Source of the DNA: Vibrio atypicus
Lineage (GTDB): Bacteria; Pseudomonadota; Gammaproteobacteria; Enterobacterales; Vibrionaceae
Assembly (NCBI RefSeq): GCF_009811315.1
Contig: NZ_BLID01000007.1
Coordinates: 124,001 to 188,000 of the forward strand
Direction of reading: 5' to 3'
Length of the DNA: 64,000 nucleotides
In this document: in pieces, positions 47,490-57,632 of the stretch
How the letters are laid out: every line of letters begins with the position of its first letter
How positions within the stretch are numbered: position 1 is the first letter of the stretch
The notes under the pieces: model-generated
Told to the model about the DNA's origin: nothing
The model's input: the letters and a program-made list of their open reading frames with translations, nothing else
The model's database searches: none
Made by a program: the position numbers and the translations under genes

Positions 47490-49895
47490 TTAACCTAGGA
47501 CAACGATAACTTCGTTGACGCTGCCTTCAGCTTGAACTGGAACAGCGCCGGTGACGGACTCGCCATTAACAGTAATAGATTTAACGCCTTTGCTAACTGA
47601 GCTTGGGTTCTCGACTTTAATGTTGTAGGTCGCACCTAGCCACTGGCGTGACACTTCAAAGCCTGGCCAGTCTGTTGGGATACAAGGATCAATCGTTAGG
47701 CCATCAAAACCAGTACGCACACCTAAAATGAAGTTTGTAACAGCGAAGTAAGCCCAACCAGATGTACCTGTTAACCATGGGTGGTTCGCACGACCATGAT
47801 CTTGGTGATCGCGTCCCATAATGAATTGAACGTATGAATATGGTTCTGCAATGCGTTTTTCGATCATCTCGTTTTGGTTGTATGGGTTAAGTGCATCATA
47901 GAACTTCATCGCACGGTCACCACGGCCTAGTTTCGCTTCAGCTACCCATGCCCATGGGTTAGGGTGTGAGAAGATTGCACCGTTTTCTTTTACGCCTTGA
48001 TAAACGCGAGTAACGAAACCGATGTCATCGTTTGGTGTTGCGAATGATGGTGAATTTAGGTGCAGGCCGTATTCTGAGAATAGGTTCTCATCTACCGCAT
48101 CCATTGCTTTCTCACCACGCTCTTGGGAAACCGCACCAGACAGTACCGCTAGAGTATTTGATTCTAGGTGTACACGGCCTTCAGTTTGTTGAGCAGTACC
48201 GATCTTATCGCCATCTTTGGTCAGACCACGGATGTACCAACCGCCTTCGTCATCCCAAAGGTGAGTTTCACACGCTTCACGTACGTTTGCTGCCATTTCG
48301 GTGTATTTCGCGATATCTGCATCTTTACCTAGGAACTTCGCTAGGTCGATAAACTCTTGTAGAGCCCAGAAATGTAAGAACGACACCATGGATGACTCAC
48401 CGCCGCCTAGGTTTAGACAGTCGTTCCAGTCCGCTCGTAGACCTTTACAGATACCAGTCTGACCAACGTATTCGGCAGAGAAATCGAGTGCTGCTTTCAT
48501 GTGGTCGTAAACAGATGCATCACCGCCATCAGCGTAAGGGATCACTTCGTCAAAGAAGCTATGCTCACCTGTTTCCATCACATATTTACAAATGGTTGGC
48601 ACGATCCATAAGTGATCGTCTGAACAGGTATCTTCAATACCGTGGATCTTATCGTCATCTGAAGGTGTTGGAACAACTGTTGGTGACTTTGACGGCGCGA
48701 CGTCTGCTTTCTCTGGATCGAACCAGTCAGGATCAAATAGGTGCAGACCGTAACCTGCTTTAACCTGTCCACGCAGTAGATCAACGATACGCTTACGTGT
48801 CATTGCTGGGTTAGCATGAGGTACTGAAATGGCGTCTTGCGCGGTATCGCGGTAGCCAAGACCAGTGCGCCCGCCCACTTCGATGAATGATGCAAAGCGA
48901 GACCAAACCACACAAGTTTCTGCTTGGTAAAGTGTCCAAGCGTTGATCATAGTGTCTAGGCCTTCGTTTGGTGATTTCACTTGGAACTTGTCACAACGCT
49001 CATTCCAGTGCTCTTTAATACCAGCAAATGCAGCATCTACGTTAGCAAGGTCTTGGTATTTCTTACGAAGACGCTCGCCGTTGCCTTTACCAATACCTAG
49101 TACGTAGGCGAAACGTACTTCTTCACCAGGTTGGATAGTAAATTGCTTATGTAGAGAACCGCAGTGGTTGTAACAAGTTTGAGCAGTGTTCGAACACTTA
49201 CCTTGCTCTACTGCAATTGGGTTTGCTTCGTCACGGTATAGGCCTAGGAAGCTATCACGTTGACCGTCGTATGAATCTGGGTCAAAGGTAGATGCTAGGT
49301 AGTAGAAACCTTCAAAGTCATTGGTGTTGTAGTAAAGGTCGTATTCGATCACGCCTTCGTGATATTCAGTACCTGCAGAGTATAGAGACATCTGATGGTT
49401 TTGGTTATCTGATTGAATGTGGCTGAACGAGAACTCAACAAAAGAGAATGTGCTGATTGTACGAGTCTTATCAGACGTGTTTTTAATCACCACATCCCAT
49501 ACTTCTGCGTCTTCGCCCTTAGGTACAAACAGAGTTTTGGTTGCTTCAATGCCATTGTAATCACATTTAAATTTAGAGTAAGAAAGACCATGACGAACTT
49601 CGTAGTTCGCTTCATCTAGGCTTTTTGCAACAGGTTGCCAAGAGATTGACCAGTAGTCGCCAGTTTCATCATCACGTAGATAAACATAGTGCCCTGGGCG
49701 GTCAAATGTCGCGTTAGGGCGGAATTTAGTAACACGGTTATATTCAGGTGAATTATAGAAAGAGTATCCCCCTGCATTGTGAGAGATAACAGTACAGAAC
49801 TTCTCTGTGCCCAAGTAGTTTGTCCATGGCGCAGGTACGTCTGGTCGAGTGATGACGTATTCACGATTGTCGTTATCGAAATAGCCGTATTTCAT
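47490..49895 (-). CDS. chbP: N,N'-diacetylchitobiose phosphorylase (GH94)
   Basis: Cytoplasmic enzyme: chitobiose plus phosphate to GlcNAc-1-P and GlcNAc, conserving bond energy. 801 residues, the same length as the characterised V. proteolyticus enzyme, starting MKYGYFDNDNREYVITRP. The catalytic acid falls at Asp492 in GLRADWNDCLN, the same number as reported for that enzyme. GH94 N-terminal sandwich and helical barrel regions are evident (HANPAMTRKR, VQFIMGRDHQ). Corresponds to VC0612. Confidence 0.97.
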   Translation of the reverse strand: MKYGYFDNDNREYVITRPDVPAPWTNYLGTEKFCTVISHNAGGYSFYNSPEYNRVTKFRPNATFDRPGHYVYLRDDETGDYWSISWQPVAKSLDEANYEVRHGLSYSKFKCDYNGIEATKTLFVPKGEDAEVWDVVIKNTSDKTRTISTFSFVEFSFSHIQSDNQNHQMSLYSAGTEYHEGVIEYDLYYNTNDFEGFYYLASTFDPDSYDGQRDSFLGLYRDEANPIAVEQGKCSNTAQTCYNHCGSLHKQFTIQPGEEVRFAYVLGIGKGNGERLRKKYQDLANVDAAFAGIKEHWNERCDKFQVKSPNEGLDTMINAWTLYQAETCVVWSRFASFIEVGGRTGLGYRDTAQDAISVPHANPAMTRKRIVDLLRGQVKAGYGLHLFDPDWFDPEKADVAPSKSPTVVPTPSDDDKIHGIEDTCSDDHLWIVPTICKYVMETGEHSFFDEVIPYADGGDASVYDHMKAALDFSAEYVGQTGICKGLRADWNDCLNLGGGESSMVSFLHFWALQEFIDLAKFLGKDADIAKYTEMAANVREACETHLWDDEGGWYIRGLTKDGDKIGTAQQTEGRVHLESNTLAVLSGAVSQERGEKAMDAVDENLFSEYGLHLNSPSFATPNDDIGFVTRVYQGVKENGAIFSHPNPWAWVAEAKLGRGDRAMKFYDALNPYNQNEMIEKRIAEPYSYVQFIMGRDHQDHGRANHPWLTGTSGWAYFAVTNFILGVRTGFDGLTIDPCIPTDWPGFEVSRQWLGATYNIKVENPSSVSKGVKSITVNGESVTGAVPVQAEGSVNEVIVVLG

Positions 49896-49915
49896 GTTAA
49901 TTTCCTTTTTACCAA

Positions 49916-49932
49916 GCTACCACATTGGTAGC
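49916..49932 (-). repeat. Small intercistronic hairpin, GH20-chbP
   Basis: GCTACCA-CAT-TGGTAGC immediately before the chbP leader; 7-bp perfect stem, no T-run. Confidence 0.45.
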
Positions 49933-49984
49933 CAAAACTTTTTAAGCTAGTGAAAACCGCTAATGAGTACTCATTGGCTGCGTG

Positions 49985-51895
49985 TTATTTCCAAGGTTGT
50001 CGGTATTCAATATTTTGTCTGTCTAGCAGAGGTAGATGCCCCTTCAACCTTGATAGATAGTCTTCCCAATCTCGTTGGTTTTTGTTTGTCCAACATGCTT
50101 CAGCCATCGCTGTTAGGCGTGGGAAAACCATGTAATCCATGCGCTGCTGTGTAGTGATAATTTCACACCATAGGGCGCATTGGATTCCTAAAATTCTTTT
50201 GCGGATAGGGTCCTCGTCGGGGACCTCTGCGAGAGGCTCATAGTGATAGGCGCTTTCAAGCGGAATAACCGCAGCCCAATCGACACCGGGTTCTTTTGGT
50301 GAATAATCTTGGCTCATATCGAGATAAGTTGATTGACCCGGCTGCAAAATCACATCGAAACCTTGTTTGGCACAATTGAGAGCGGCTTCTTCACTGAGCC
50401 AAGAGTAGATGACAGTGTCTTTACTCACTTTGTTGCCATGCTGCGCTTCTTCCCAGCCAACCATACGTTTACCTAATTTACGTAGCTTTTGCTCTGCATA
50501 TCTGAGTAAGTGACCTTGGAGTTCTTTTGCGCTTTGATAGTTGTGTTCTTGCATCAGTTTCTGGCATTGAGGGCTCTCTAGCCATACGCCATCAGGGACT
50601 TCGTCTGCTCCGATATGCACCCAAGTGGCTGGGAAAAGCTCAGCGACTTCTTCAAGCACTCGGTCGAGGAACTCGTAAGTTCCTGGTAATGCAGGAGAAA
50701 GAACATTGTCGGTATAGTGTTGAATGCTTCTAAATTGTGATTGATCTTCTTCATCTTGCAGTAAGTGAGGTAAGGACTTAATTGCTGCTCGGCAGTGGCC
50801 TGGGATATCGATCTCAGGAATAACCGTGATGCCTCGTTCACTTGCATAAGCAATGATTTCTTTTACTTGCTCCTGTGAGTAATAACCACCGTAGACACTA
50901 CTTAGATGGCTGAACTGCGGAGCGATAGGAGTTCCGGTTCCTCGGTAGGCACCAACCTGAGTCAATTCTGGAAAAGCTTTGATCTCTAGGCGCCAGCCTT
51001 CGTCATCGGTTAAGTGCCAATGAAAGGTATTGAACTTGTAGTGAGCCAATTGGTTGATTAAACGTTTAACGCGTTCGATCGGATGAAAGTGGCGAGCACA
51101 ATCAAGCATCATCCCTCGATATTTAAATCGAGGAGCGTCAGATATTTTTACATAGGGCACGCATAGAGATTGATCTGAGTTCACTTGAATAAGTTGCAAA
51201 AGCGTCGCGCTAGCGTGAACAAACCCAATACTTGAACCTGCTTCTAAGCGAATACCTGAGCCTGATACTGTGAGTTGGTACTCACCTTTATCTAGGGTTG
51301 GGTTATTGCGATAAAGGATGTCACTTTGGCCAATTGTTTGTACCTGAAAATTAAATAGCTCATACAACTCTTGCTGTAACCAAGTTGCTGCTTTATCAGC
51401 TGATGAGGCCTGAAGTGTAATTTGGCTTGATTCGGATAGATGAAAATGACCTTCATGGCATTCAACAAAGCTCGGCTTTGGAATCAAGGCTAACTGAGTT
51501 GATTGAGTTTCTGGAAGCTGACTTCTCTCACGGTAAGGCGATGCTAACACAATTGGGGTGATCATCACCGGATATGTGGTGGTTCCTTCATTCGTGATGA
51601 TCAACGCATCTTTAATACCGTCAGTATAGAAACGTAACGGAGCCGTACGAATGCTGAACTCACAATAGTAATGCTGATTAGCAATAAGTTGCTGGCTATC
51701 CGGCGTCACGGTACAAAAGCTTCCTACCTGAGAGATACCACCATGAGTAAAACTGTCAGGAAGGATATAGCGATCGATAATAAATTGGAGTTTCCAATCC
51801 GCTATATCTTGATCTGTGAGGTTATGAACCGTTAAACCGAAACGACAAAACTGTTTTTGTTCAGATAAGACAGCAAGTTCGATACGAAAGCTCAA
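49985..51895 (-). CDS. Beta-N-acetylhexosaminidase (GH20)
   Basis: Hydrolyses terminal GlcNAc from short chitin oligosaccharides. 636 residues; GH20 catalytic Asp-Glu pair in HIGADEVPDG, preceded by FKYRGMMLDCARHFHP and FHWHLTDDEGW. No signal peptide, so cytoplasmic. TTG 51895 (MSFRIELAVLSEQ) is chosen because GAGGAG lies just upstream, straddling the kinase stop; a longer frame would overlap the kinase by 32 bases. Corresponds to VC0613. Confidence 0.93.
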   Translation of the reverse strand: MSFRIELAVLSEQKQFCRFGLTVHNLTDQDIADWKLQFIIDRYILPDSFTHGGISQVGSFCTVTPDSQQLIANQHYYCEFSIRTAPLRFYTDGIKDALIITNEGTTTYPVMITPIVLASPYRERSQLPETQSTQLALIPKPSFVECHEGHFHLSESSQITLQASSADKAATWLQQELYELFNFQVQTIGQSDILYRNNPTLDKGEYQLTVSGSGIRLEAGSSIGFVHASATLLQLIQVNSDQSLCVPYVKISDAPRFKYRGMMLDCARHFHPIERVKRLINQLAHYKFNTFHWHLTDDEGWRLEIKAFPELTQVGAYRGTGTPIAPQFSHLSSVYGGYYSQEQVKEIIAYASERGITVIPEIDIPGHCRAAIKSLPHLLQDEEDQSQFRSIQHYTDNVLSPALPGTYEFLDRVLEEVAELFPATWVHIGADEVPDGVWLESPQCQKLMQEHNYQSAKELQGHLLRYAEQKLRKLGKRMVGWEEAQHGNKVSKDTVIYSWLSEEAALNCAKQGFDVILQPGQSTYLDMSQDYSPKEPGVDWAAVIPLESAYHYEPLAEVPDEDPIRKRILGIQCALWCEIITTQQRMDYMVFPRLTAMAEACWTNKNQRDWEDYLSRLKGHLPLLDRQNIEYRQPWK

Positions 51896-51905
51896 AGTTA
51901 GCTCC

Positions 51906-52781
51906 TCAGTACAGATTGTGCTCGGCTTTGCCGGCAAACATTAGTGCACCTTCAATTGCGTCGAATTGAGGCTCAACAACCCAGTTTTGTACTGGAGGAG
52001 AAAGCCAAGCTTTGATTCGCTCAGCAATACTGCCCATGAGGCAGATACGTGTAGCGCCTTTGCGGTTTAAGGCGATTAAGAACATTTCCACATCACTGGC
52101 TGTTTGCTTCAACATTGAAATTGCAAGGCTATCACCTCGCTCGGCGTGCTGGAAAATTGCTGGAGAGAACTGGCCATAGTCACGAGGTAGAGCACTTTTA
52201 GACCATTCGACAATCTGGTCAACATCGTTGTTAAAGTGAGCAATGACATGCTTAGCCAATGGTGTCTTTTCAACGATGCCATCTTCGGCTAGTAATACTT
52301 GTTGAATTAGGCGCAGGCCCATGACAGCGCCTCCACCTTGGTCTGATATTGGAAACTCACGACCGCCAACTACGTGTTGCTGTCCAGCACTTAAGTAGAT
52401 ACCACATGAACCCGTTCCGGCAATCATAATGGCACCATCATCGCCATTGTGAGCACCCACGCAGGCGCCATACGCGTCAGTATTAAGAACGATAGTAGCG
52501 AATGGGTGAGTTTGCTGCATGAAGCTATGCCATGCTGATTTCTGTTCTGCGCCCGCGAGTGCAAGGCCCACATGCATATTAGGAAAATCTTTCTCGGTTA
52601 GTCCCCCCAATCGAGCTGCTTGTGTGATCGCATCGATAATAGATGTCATCGCTACGTCTACGCCTAATAAAATATTGGCACTGCCACTTTTCGCTTCACC
52701 GATAAAGTTACCAGCCTCGTCACGAATTCGAGCGCGACAAGATGTTCCGCCACCATCAATTCCAACGTAGTAAAGAGTCAT
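51906..52781 (-). CDS. N-acetylglucosamine/glucosamine kinase (BadF/BadG family)
   Basis: ATP-dependent phosphorylation of GlcNAc or GlcN. 291 residues with phosphate 1 loop GIDGGGTSCRAR, adenosine/phosphate 2 loop IAGTGSCGIYL and a second GG motif in DQGGGAVMGL. Its TAATG junction shares a base with the GH9 stop. Corresponds to VC0614, a specific GlcN kinase in V. cholerae by report; GlcN may therefore be the main substrate, matching the GH9 glucosaminidase next to it. Confidence 0.92.
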   Translation of the reverse strand: MTLYYVGIDGGGTSCRARIRDEAGNFIGEAKSGSANILLGVDVAMTSIIDAITQAARLGGLTEKDFPNMHVGLALAGAEQKSAWHSFMQQTHPFATIVLNTDAYGACVGAHNGDDGAIMIAGTGSCGIYLSAGQQHVVGGREFPISDQGGGAVMGLRLIQQVLLAEDGIVEKTPLAKHVIAHFNNDVDQIVEWSKSALPRDYGQFSPAIFQHAERGDSLAISMLKQTASDVEMFLIALNRKGATRICLMGSIAERIKAWLSPPVQNWVVEPQFDAIEGALMFAGKAEHNLY

Positions 52782-54502
52782 TATTTCTCTCCTTGCAGGC
52801 TAAAGTGATTGAATTGTGCGATTACTGCGAGTAAATACCAGGCGCCATGAGGAATCCATTGCTCTCCCCAACGCCAGTTTTGAAGCATGTCGTCTTTCTG
52901 ACCTGGAGGGTTAAAAGCAATATCTTGCTCATCATCAAATCCAGCTGTAATCCCATTACATACCCCACCTTTAGCATTAAAAAAGCCATACTGGGGTAGA
53001 TAGTCGGGATTATTGTGGCCGTGGCCGTCAAGCATGCACATGTGATATGGGTTAAGGCCCAGAATCCAGTTAAGTGAATCCTGAGAGAAACGTAGGAGTT
53101 GCTGTTTAAGCTGAGTATCTTTGATAAATGGCAGTGCAAAAAATGCCATTGAGCTCAATGAACCTAGGCGAGCATTTTCACCTTGCCACCAATAACCCGA
53201 TTCATTGTTATGCGCAACGAAGAAGGCATCACGTTTATTTTCATTTACCCCTTTCACGTACTGACGAGGGTAACCAAATGGATTCGCAGTATTTTGGCTA
53301 ATGTTCAACTCAAACGTGACATTTCGCTCAATGGTTGTAAGAGTTTGTTGTGCTAGCTGTGTATCCGTTTCTATTTCTAAATAAGTGCATAACGCAAGGC
53401 TTGGTAGGCCAGCTTCAGCGGCATGGAAGAAAGGTCTAGATCCGTCTTGATTCGCTGACCAGAAATGGTCAAAGTTGTCATCAGAGAGCTGTCGCTTGAG
53501 CAGTCGACTTGCCCATTCGCGAGATTCTGTTAAGTATTGATCTTTAGACGTGGTTTTAAAGAGTTCGACTGTTGCCAGCAATGCGCAGTACTCGTCAATG
53601 ATGTTCTCTTCACCATTATTAAGATATTGATTATTAAATTCACGTAGATGCCAATAACCTTGCTCTGCTGCTTTTAAATACTCATCACTACTGTATTCGC
53701 CACTTTCTTGGAGTCGAGCAGCAGCGGCAAGCGCAGCAATAGAAACGCCACCACCTTGTCTAAATCCAGCCTGATAGTCTTCAGATTTATGGCCATCTTG
53801 TGTCGCGTAGGCACATATCTCACGTTGGTTGATATCTTTGGACCATTTATCAAAAACAGTCATATAAAAGTAGCCAGCGTCGTTTTGCATGCGCATTAGG
53901 AAATCAGCACCAAACAATGCTTCTTCGGTAATACGAACCTTGGTAAATTGAGCGACTTGATCACTTTCACCGATAAGCTCTAATCCTTTCAACATGTTCC
54001 AAACAACCATTGGAGTTTGTTGCGGATTCAGGTAGTTGGCATAGGAAAGGTGACTAAGGTATTTGCTCACATCTCCGGACGCGTCGTACCAACCACCATG
54101 TACATCTACACGTTGATCGGTACCTAGCAGAGGAATTGAGTGATCTTGTTTATCGAAGCGGCCGCCACTACGTTGTGATTTGAAGTAGTGAAGAACATCG
54201 GACAGAGTGGTATTGAACAATAACCCGTTATCGATCTTGAATATTTCTGAGCGGAGATTATCTACACGTAGGTAGTAACTACCGAATTGGTTAAATTCCG
54301 AGAAATCAATGCGAAAAAAATTCCCTTGGTGCCAGTTTGCAACCTTAGTTCCTTTCTCAATGCTAAAGTTAGCCACAGTTTGATGACTGTCGGCACACAC
54401 CAATAGCGCAGTGGTGGTAGAAAGGCGTGGCTTTCTTGTCATCAGAACAGCTTGCTTTGGACCAAGGGCTTCATAACCAATGTGGTTAGTAAGTAGCAGC
54501 AT
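52781..54502 (-). CDS. GH9 family exo-beta-glucosaminidase-type enzyme
   Basis: 573 residues with an Ig-like N-terminal domain (MLLLTNHIGYEALGPKQAVL) and a GH9 alpha/alpha barrel; the base Asp region is HGGWYDASGDVSKYL and the late catalytic region is near YLPQYGFFN...DEQDIAFNPPG. No signal peptide. Often annotated endoglucanase, but orthologs in vibrios (VC0615) are reported to cut glucosamine oligomers or GlcN-GlcNAc. Role in partly deacetylated chitobiose is inferred. Confidence 0.88.
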   Translation of the reverse strand: MLLLTNHIGYEALGPKQAVLMTRKPRLSTTTALLVCADSHQTVANFSIEKGTKVANWHQGNFFRIDFSEFNQFGSYYLRVDNLRSEIFKIDNGLLFNTTLSDVLHYFKSQRSGGRFDKQDHSIPLLGTDQRVDVHGGWYDASGDVSKYLSHLSYANYLNPQQTPMVVWNMLKGLELIGESDQVAQFTKVRITEEALFGADFLMRMQNDAGYFYMTVFDKWSKDINQREICAYATQDGHKSEDYQAGFRQGGGVSIAALAAAARLQESGEYSSDEYLKAAEQGYWHLREFNNQYLNNGEENIIDEYCALLATVELFKTTSKDQYLTESREWASRLLKRQLSDDNFDHFWSANQDGSRPFFHAAEAGLPSLALCTYLEIETDTQLAQQTLTTIERNVTFELNISQNTANPFGYPRQYVKGVNENKRDAFFVAHNNESGYWWQGENARLGSLSSMAFFALPFIKDTQLKQQLLRFSQDSLNWILGLNPYHMCMLDGHGHNNPDYLPQYGFFNAKGGVCNGITAGFDDEQDIAFNPPGQKDDMLQNWRWGEQWIPHGAWYLLAVIAQFNHFSLQGEK

Positions 54503-54542
54503 TAAAATCTCCGAAGATAAAAATTTTTTCTTATGGTGTTAT

Positions 54543-54573
54543 TGAGCCAAGAATCTCGGTGATTCTTGGCTCA
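54543..54573 (-). repeat. Intercistronic hairpin between transporter and enzyme genes
   Basis: TGAGCCAAGAATC-TCGGT-GATTCTTGGCTCA, perfect 13-bp stem right after the ATPase stop and before the GH9 leader. No proper T-run. Likely sets the ratio of transporter to enzyme mRNA. Confidence 0.65.
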
Positions 54574-54580
54574 TTAGGTT

Positions 54581-55576
54581 TTAGTTTTCGTACAAGTAAC
54601 AACGAACAAAGTGGTTATCAGAAAGTTGAGTCACTTCTGGTAGTTTTTCACGACATTTGTCAGTGGCATGCTGGCATCGTCCAGCAAATGGGCAGCCTAG
54701 TGAAGCTGGAGTCCAAAGCGGTATCTCGCCTTTATTACCTTTCAGTTTCTCATGGATAGATTTGCTTGGATCTGGAACCGCTGAAACCAACAACTGAGTG
54801 TATGGGTGTTGAGGATCGTGAATGATCTCTTCGGTATCACCCCATTCAACCATGTGACCAACATACATAACCGCTAAGTCTTCGGCGATGTAACGAGCCG
54901 TTGCAATGTCGTGAGTGATGTAGAGTAGAGACATTTGCTTCTCGAACTTCATCTCTTCCATCAAGTTAAGTACACCGGCACGAATTGACACGTCTAGCAT
55001 TGATGTTGGTTCATCCGCTAGAACCACTTCAGCTCCGACTGCAATGTTGCGGGCCAAGTTGACACGTTGACGTTGACCACCAGATAACTGGTGAGGGAAC
55101 TTCTGTGATGTCTCTTTTGGCGGAATTAAGCCTACCTGTTCAAGAAGGTCATAAACACGCTCTTCCTGCTCTTTCTTATTGCGAGGATCGACCTTTTTGT
55201 GGATCAGTAGCGGACGCAAGATATGGTGGAAGATATTGTGCGTTGGGTTCAATGAACCAAACGGGTCTTGCCAAACCATTTGAACGCCTTCGCGGTACGC
55301 CATGATGTCAGAGCGCGAATCGATCGTTTGGATATCACGTCCTTTGTATTCAATCACACCATCAGTTGGAGCGTACATTTTTGCGATCATTTTCGCTGTT
55401 GTTGATTTTCCTGAACCAGATTCACCTACAACGGACAAACCACGGCTCTTGTACATCTTGAATGACACGTCGTTAATGGCACGCATCATTGGTTGGTTTA
55501 GTGCGTTACTGTTAATAGGAAAATCTTTAACTAGATTTTTCCCTTCTACCAGTAGTTCGCCATATTCTTTGCTCAT
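54581..55576 (-). CDS. Chitooligosaccharide ABC transporter ATPase, OppF/DppF-like
   Basis: 331 residues: Walker A GESGSGKST, Q-loop MVWQDPFGSLNP, signature LSGGQRQRVNLARN, Walker B VVLADEPTSMLD, and the oligo/dipeptide C-terminal Cys region GCPFAGRCQHATDKC. With the preceding ATPase it forms the heterodimer of a dipeptide/oligopeptide-family importer used here for chitobiose. Corresponds to VC0616. Confidence 0.93.
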   Translation of the reverse strand: MSKEYGELLVEGKNLVKDFPINSNALNQPMMRAINDVSFKMYKSRGLSVVGESGSGKSTTAKMIAKMYAPTDGVIEYKGRDIQTIDSRSDIMAYREGVQMVWQDPFGSLNPTHNIFHHILRPLLIHKKVDPRNKKEQEERVYDLLEQVGLIPPKETSQKFPHQLSGGQRQRVNLARNIAVGAEVVLADEPTSMLDVSIRAGVLNLMEEMKFEKQMSLLYITHDIATARYIAEDLAVMYVGHMVEWGDTEEIIHDPQHPYTQLLVSAVPDPSKSIHEKLKGNKGEIPLWTPASLGCPFAGRCQHATDKCREKLPEVTQLSDNHFVRCYLYEN

Positions 55577-55618
55577 AATTGTCTCCAGTAATCTTTATTC
55601 TTATTTCTCAGTAGCTTC

Positions 55619-56602
55619 TTAGAGCTTTGCTTGAGCAATTGGGTCACCGTAAAGGTGGCAATTAGAGAAACGATTTGGCTCAATTTGTCTAAGTTGAGTC
55701 GGGACTTGAGTACACGCTTCATGTACACGGTCACAGCGAGCTTGGAAACGACAGCCCTGCGGAATTTCCAGCAGGTTTAGTGGGTTTCCAGGGATACCCG
55801 TCAACTTAGTTTTTGGACCAATTAGTGGAGGGAAAGAGCTACCCAACCCTTTTGTATATGGGTGGAATGGGGTTTGTAGAATCTCTTTCGATGGAGCAAC
55901 TTCAATCAATTCACCTGAGTACATGATGCCGATGCGGTCAGAGAACTCGACCATTAACGATAAGTCATGGGTGATGAACAAAATTGAAAAGCCGAACTCT
56001 TCTTTTAGTGCATAGATCTTCTGTAGGATTTCACGCTGAACAACCACATCAAGTGCTGTTGTTGGTTCATCCATGATGATCATTTTTGGATTCAAAGCGA
56101 GTGCAATCGCAATTACCAAGCGCTGACGCATACCACCAGAGAACTGGTGAGGGTAGTCATTCAAGCGACTAGGGTGAATATCAACGATTTCCAGTAGGCC
56201 TTCTGCACGCTTACGTGCTTGTTCTCGGGTCATATTTGTGTGACGCATAATTACGTCACAGAACTGATCTTCCATGGTTAATACTGGGTTCAAAGCATTC
56301 ATTGCGCTTTGGAACACCATTGACATTTCACTCCAGCGGAATGATTGCATACGCTCGTCGCTGTACTTAAGGATATCTTCACCATTGAAGATTACCTCGC
56401 CACCAGAGATATATGCTGGCGGCTTATGAAGGCGCATTAGCGAGAACGCGACGGTAGATTTACCACAACCAGATTCACCAGCTAGACCAAAGACTTCACC
56501 TGGTGCGATATCGAAGCTAACGTTGTTACACGCGCGAACGTCGCCAGAATCAGTGATGTAATCAACGCAAAGATTGCGGATAGAAATAAGTGGGGTAGTC
56601 AT
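55619..56602 (-). CDS. Chitooligosaccharide ABC transporter ATPase, OppD/DppD-like
   Basis: 327 residues: Walker A GESGCGKST, Q-loop MVFQSAMNALNP, signature FSGGMRQRLVIAIAL, Walker B MIIMDEPTTALD, C-terminal oligo_HPY region GCRFQARCDRVHEAC. Two bases after the permease gene. Corresponds to VC0617. Confidence 0.93.
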   Translation of the reverse strand: MTTPLISIRNLCVDYITDSGDVRACNNVSFDIAPGEVFGLAGESGCGKSTVAFSLMRLHKPPAYISGGEVIFNGEDILKYSDERMQSFRWSEMSMVFQSAMNALNPVLTMEDQFCDVIMRHTNMTREQARKRAEGLLEIVDIHPSRLNDYPHQFSGGMRQRLVIAIALALNPKMIIMDEPTTALDVVVQREILQKIYALKEEFGFSILFITHDLSLMVEFSDRIGIMYSGELIEVAPSKEILQTPFHPYTKGLGSSFPPLIGPKTKLTGIPGNPLNLLEIPQGCRFQARCDRVHEACTQVPTQLRQIEPNRFSNCHLYGDPIAQAKL

Positions 56603-56604
56603 AA

Positions 56605-57630
56605 TTATTTATCTCCGCTCCAAAGTGCATTTTGTGGTGGTAGTTCAGGTGTACGTTCTTGCTTATCTTGCTGAGCAAGTTTCTTCCAACGTTTCATACC
56701 TTTGTGTGAACGAAGTTGCGGGTTAGCAATTTCATCTACTGCGAAGTTAAGTAGTGCTAGACCAGTAACTAGAACTGTTAGAGCGAAACATGGAGCCAAT
56801 ACTTCCCACCAAGCGCCGATAAGCATTGCTGATGAAGTTTGTACGTTGTACAGCATGATGCCCCAACTGATTGTGCTTGGGTCACCAAGACCTAGGAACG
56901 AAATGATAGATTCCATACCAATTGCGTACATAACTGAACCGATGAAACTTGCACCCACAATTGGGATTAGGTTTGGAAGAATCTCAACGAAGATGATACG
57001 GAATGAAGATTCACCCAATACTTCAGCAGCTTTAACAAACTCTTTTTCTCTTAAGGCTAGAGTTTGCGAGCGAATAACCCTCGCCCCCCAAGCCCAGGAG
57101 GTACAACCAATGATGATAGCTATCGTTAGTGGCCCTGCCTCACCGATGAATGCAGCCAGTACGAATAGTAGAGGGTATTGCGGAATTACCAGCATGATGT
57201 TCATTGCGGCTGTTAACACATCGTCAACGCGACCACCGAAGTAACCTGCTGAAATACCAATAACCGTCGCTAGGAAACATACCGTTAGACCAGCACCGAA
57301 GCCTACACCTAGAGAGATTCGTGCACCGTAAACAAGCTGAGACCAGATGTCACGGCCCATACGGCTAGTACCTAAAGTGTGGTCAGCCTTTTTAGACATG
57401 ATCATGGTGCGGCGATCAGTTGCTAAGTTTTCTGCGATCCAACCGTCTGGATTTGCTTGAGCAGATTTCACTACAAATGAAGGGTACTCATGTGGATTAC
57501 CAGTACGCTTATCAGGGGCGTGTTGAGTAATCAGTGGAGCTGCTACCGCCATAAAGATAAACAGTGAGACAATCGCTAACCCAACACGTGCGTATGCGTT
57601 GCCAAGAATAAGTTTAAATAGAGATTTCAT
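56605..57630 (-). CDS. Chitooligosaccharide ABC transporter permease, OppC/DppC-like
   Basis: 341 residues with an N-terminal helix, a periplasmic segment and five further helices; the EAA loop lies near KAAEVLGESSFRIIFVEILPN (read as two parts). Starts 2 bases after the upstream permease stop. Corresponds to VC0618. Confidence 0.93.
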   Translation of the reverse strand: MKSLFKLILGNAYARVGLAIVSLFIFMAVAAPLITQHAPDKRTGNPHEYPSFVVKSAQANPDGWIAENLATDRRTMIMSKKADHTLGTSRMGRDIWSQLVYGARISLGVGFGAGLTVCFLATVIGISAGYFGGRVDDVLTAAMNIMLVIPQYPLLFVLAAFIGEAGPLTIAIIIGCTSWAWGARVIRSQTLALREKEFVKAAEVLGESSFRIIFVEILPNLIPIVGASFIGSVMYAIGMESIISFLGLGDPSTISWGIMLYNVQTSSAMLIGAWWEVLAPCFALTVLVTGLALLNFAVDEIANPQLRSHKGMKRWKKLAQQDKQERTPELPPQNALWSGDK

Positions 57631-57632
57631 AA

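Noticed and set aside
56702..57244. 180-residue plus-strand open frame
   Set aside because: Antisense to the OppC-like permease; composition (Ser, Thr, Arg) is that of a reversed membrane protein, and the operon gene is clearly real.
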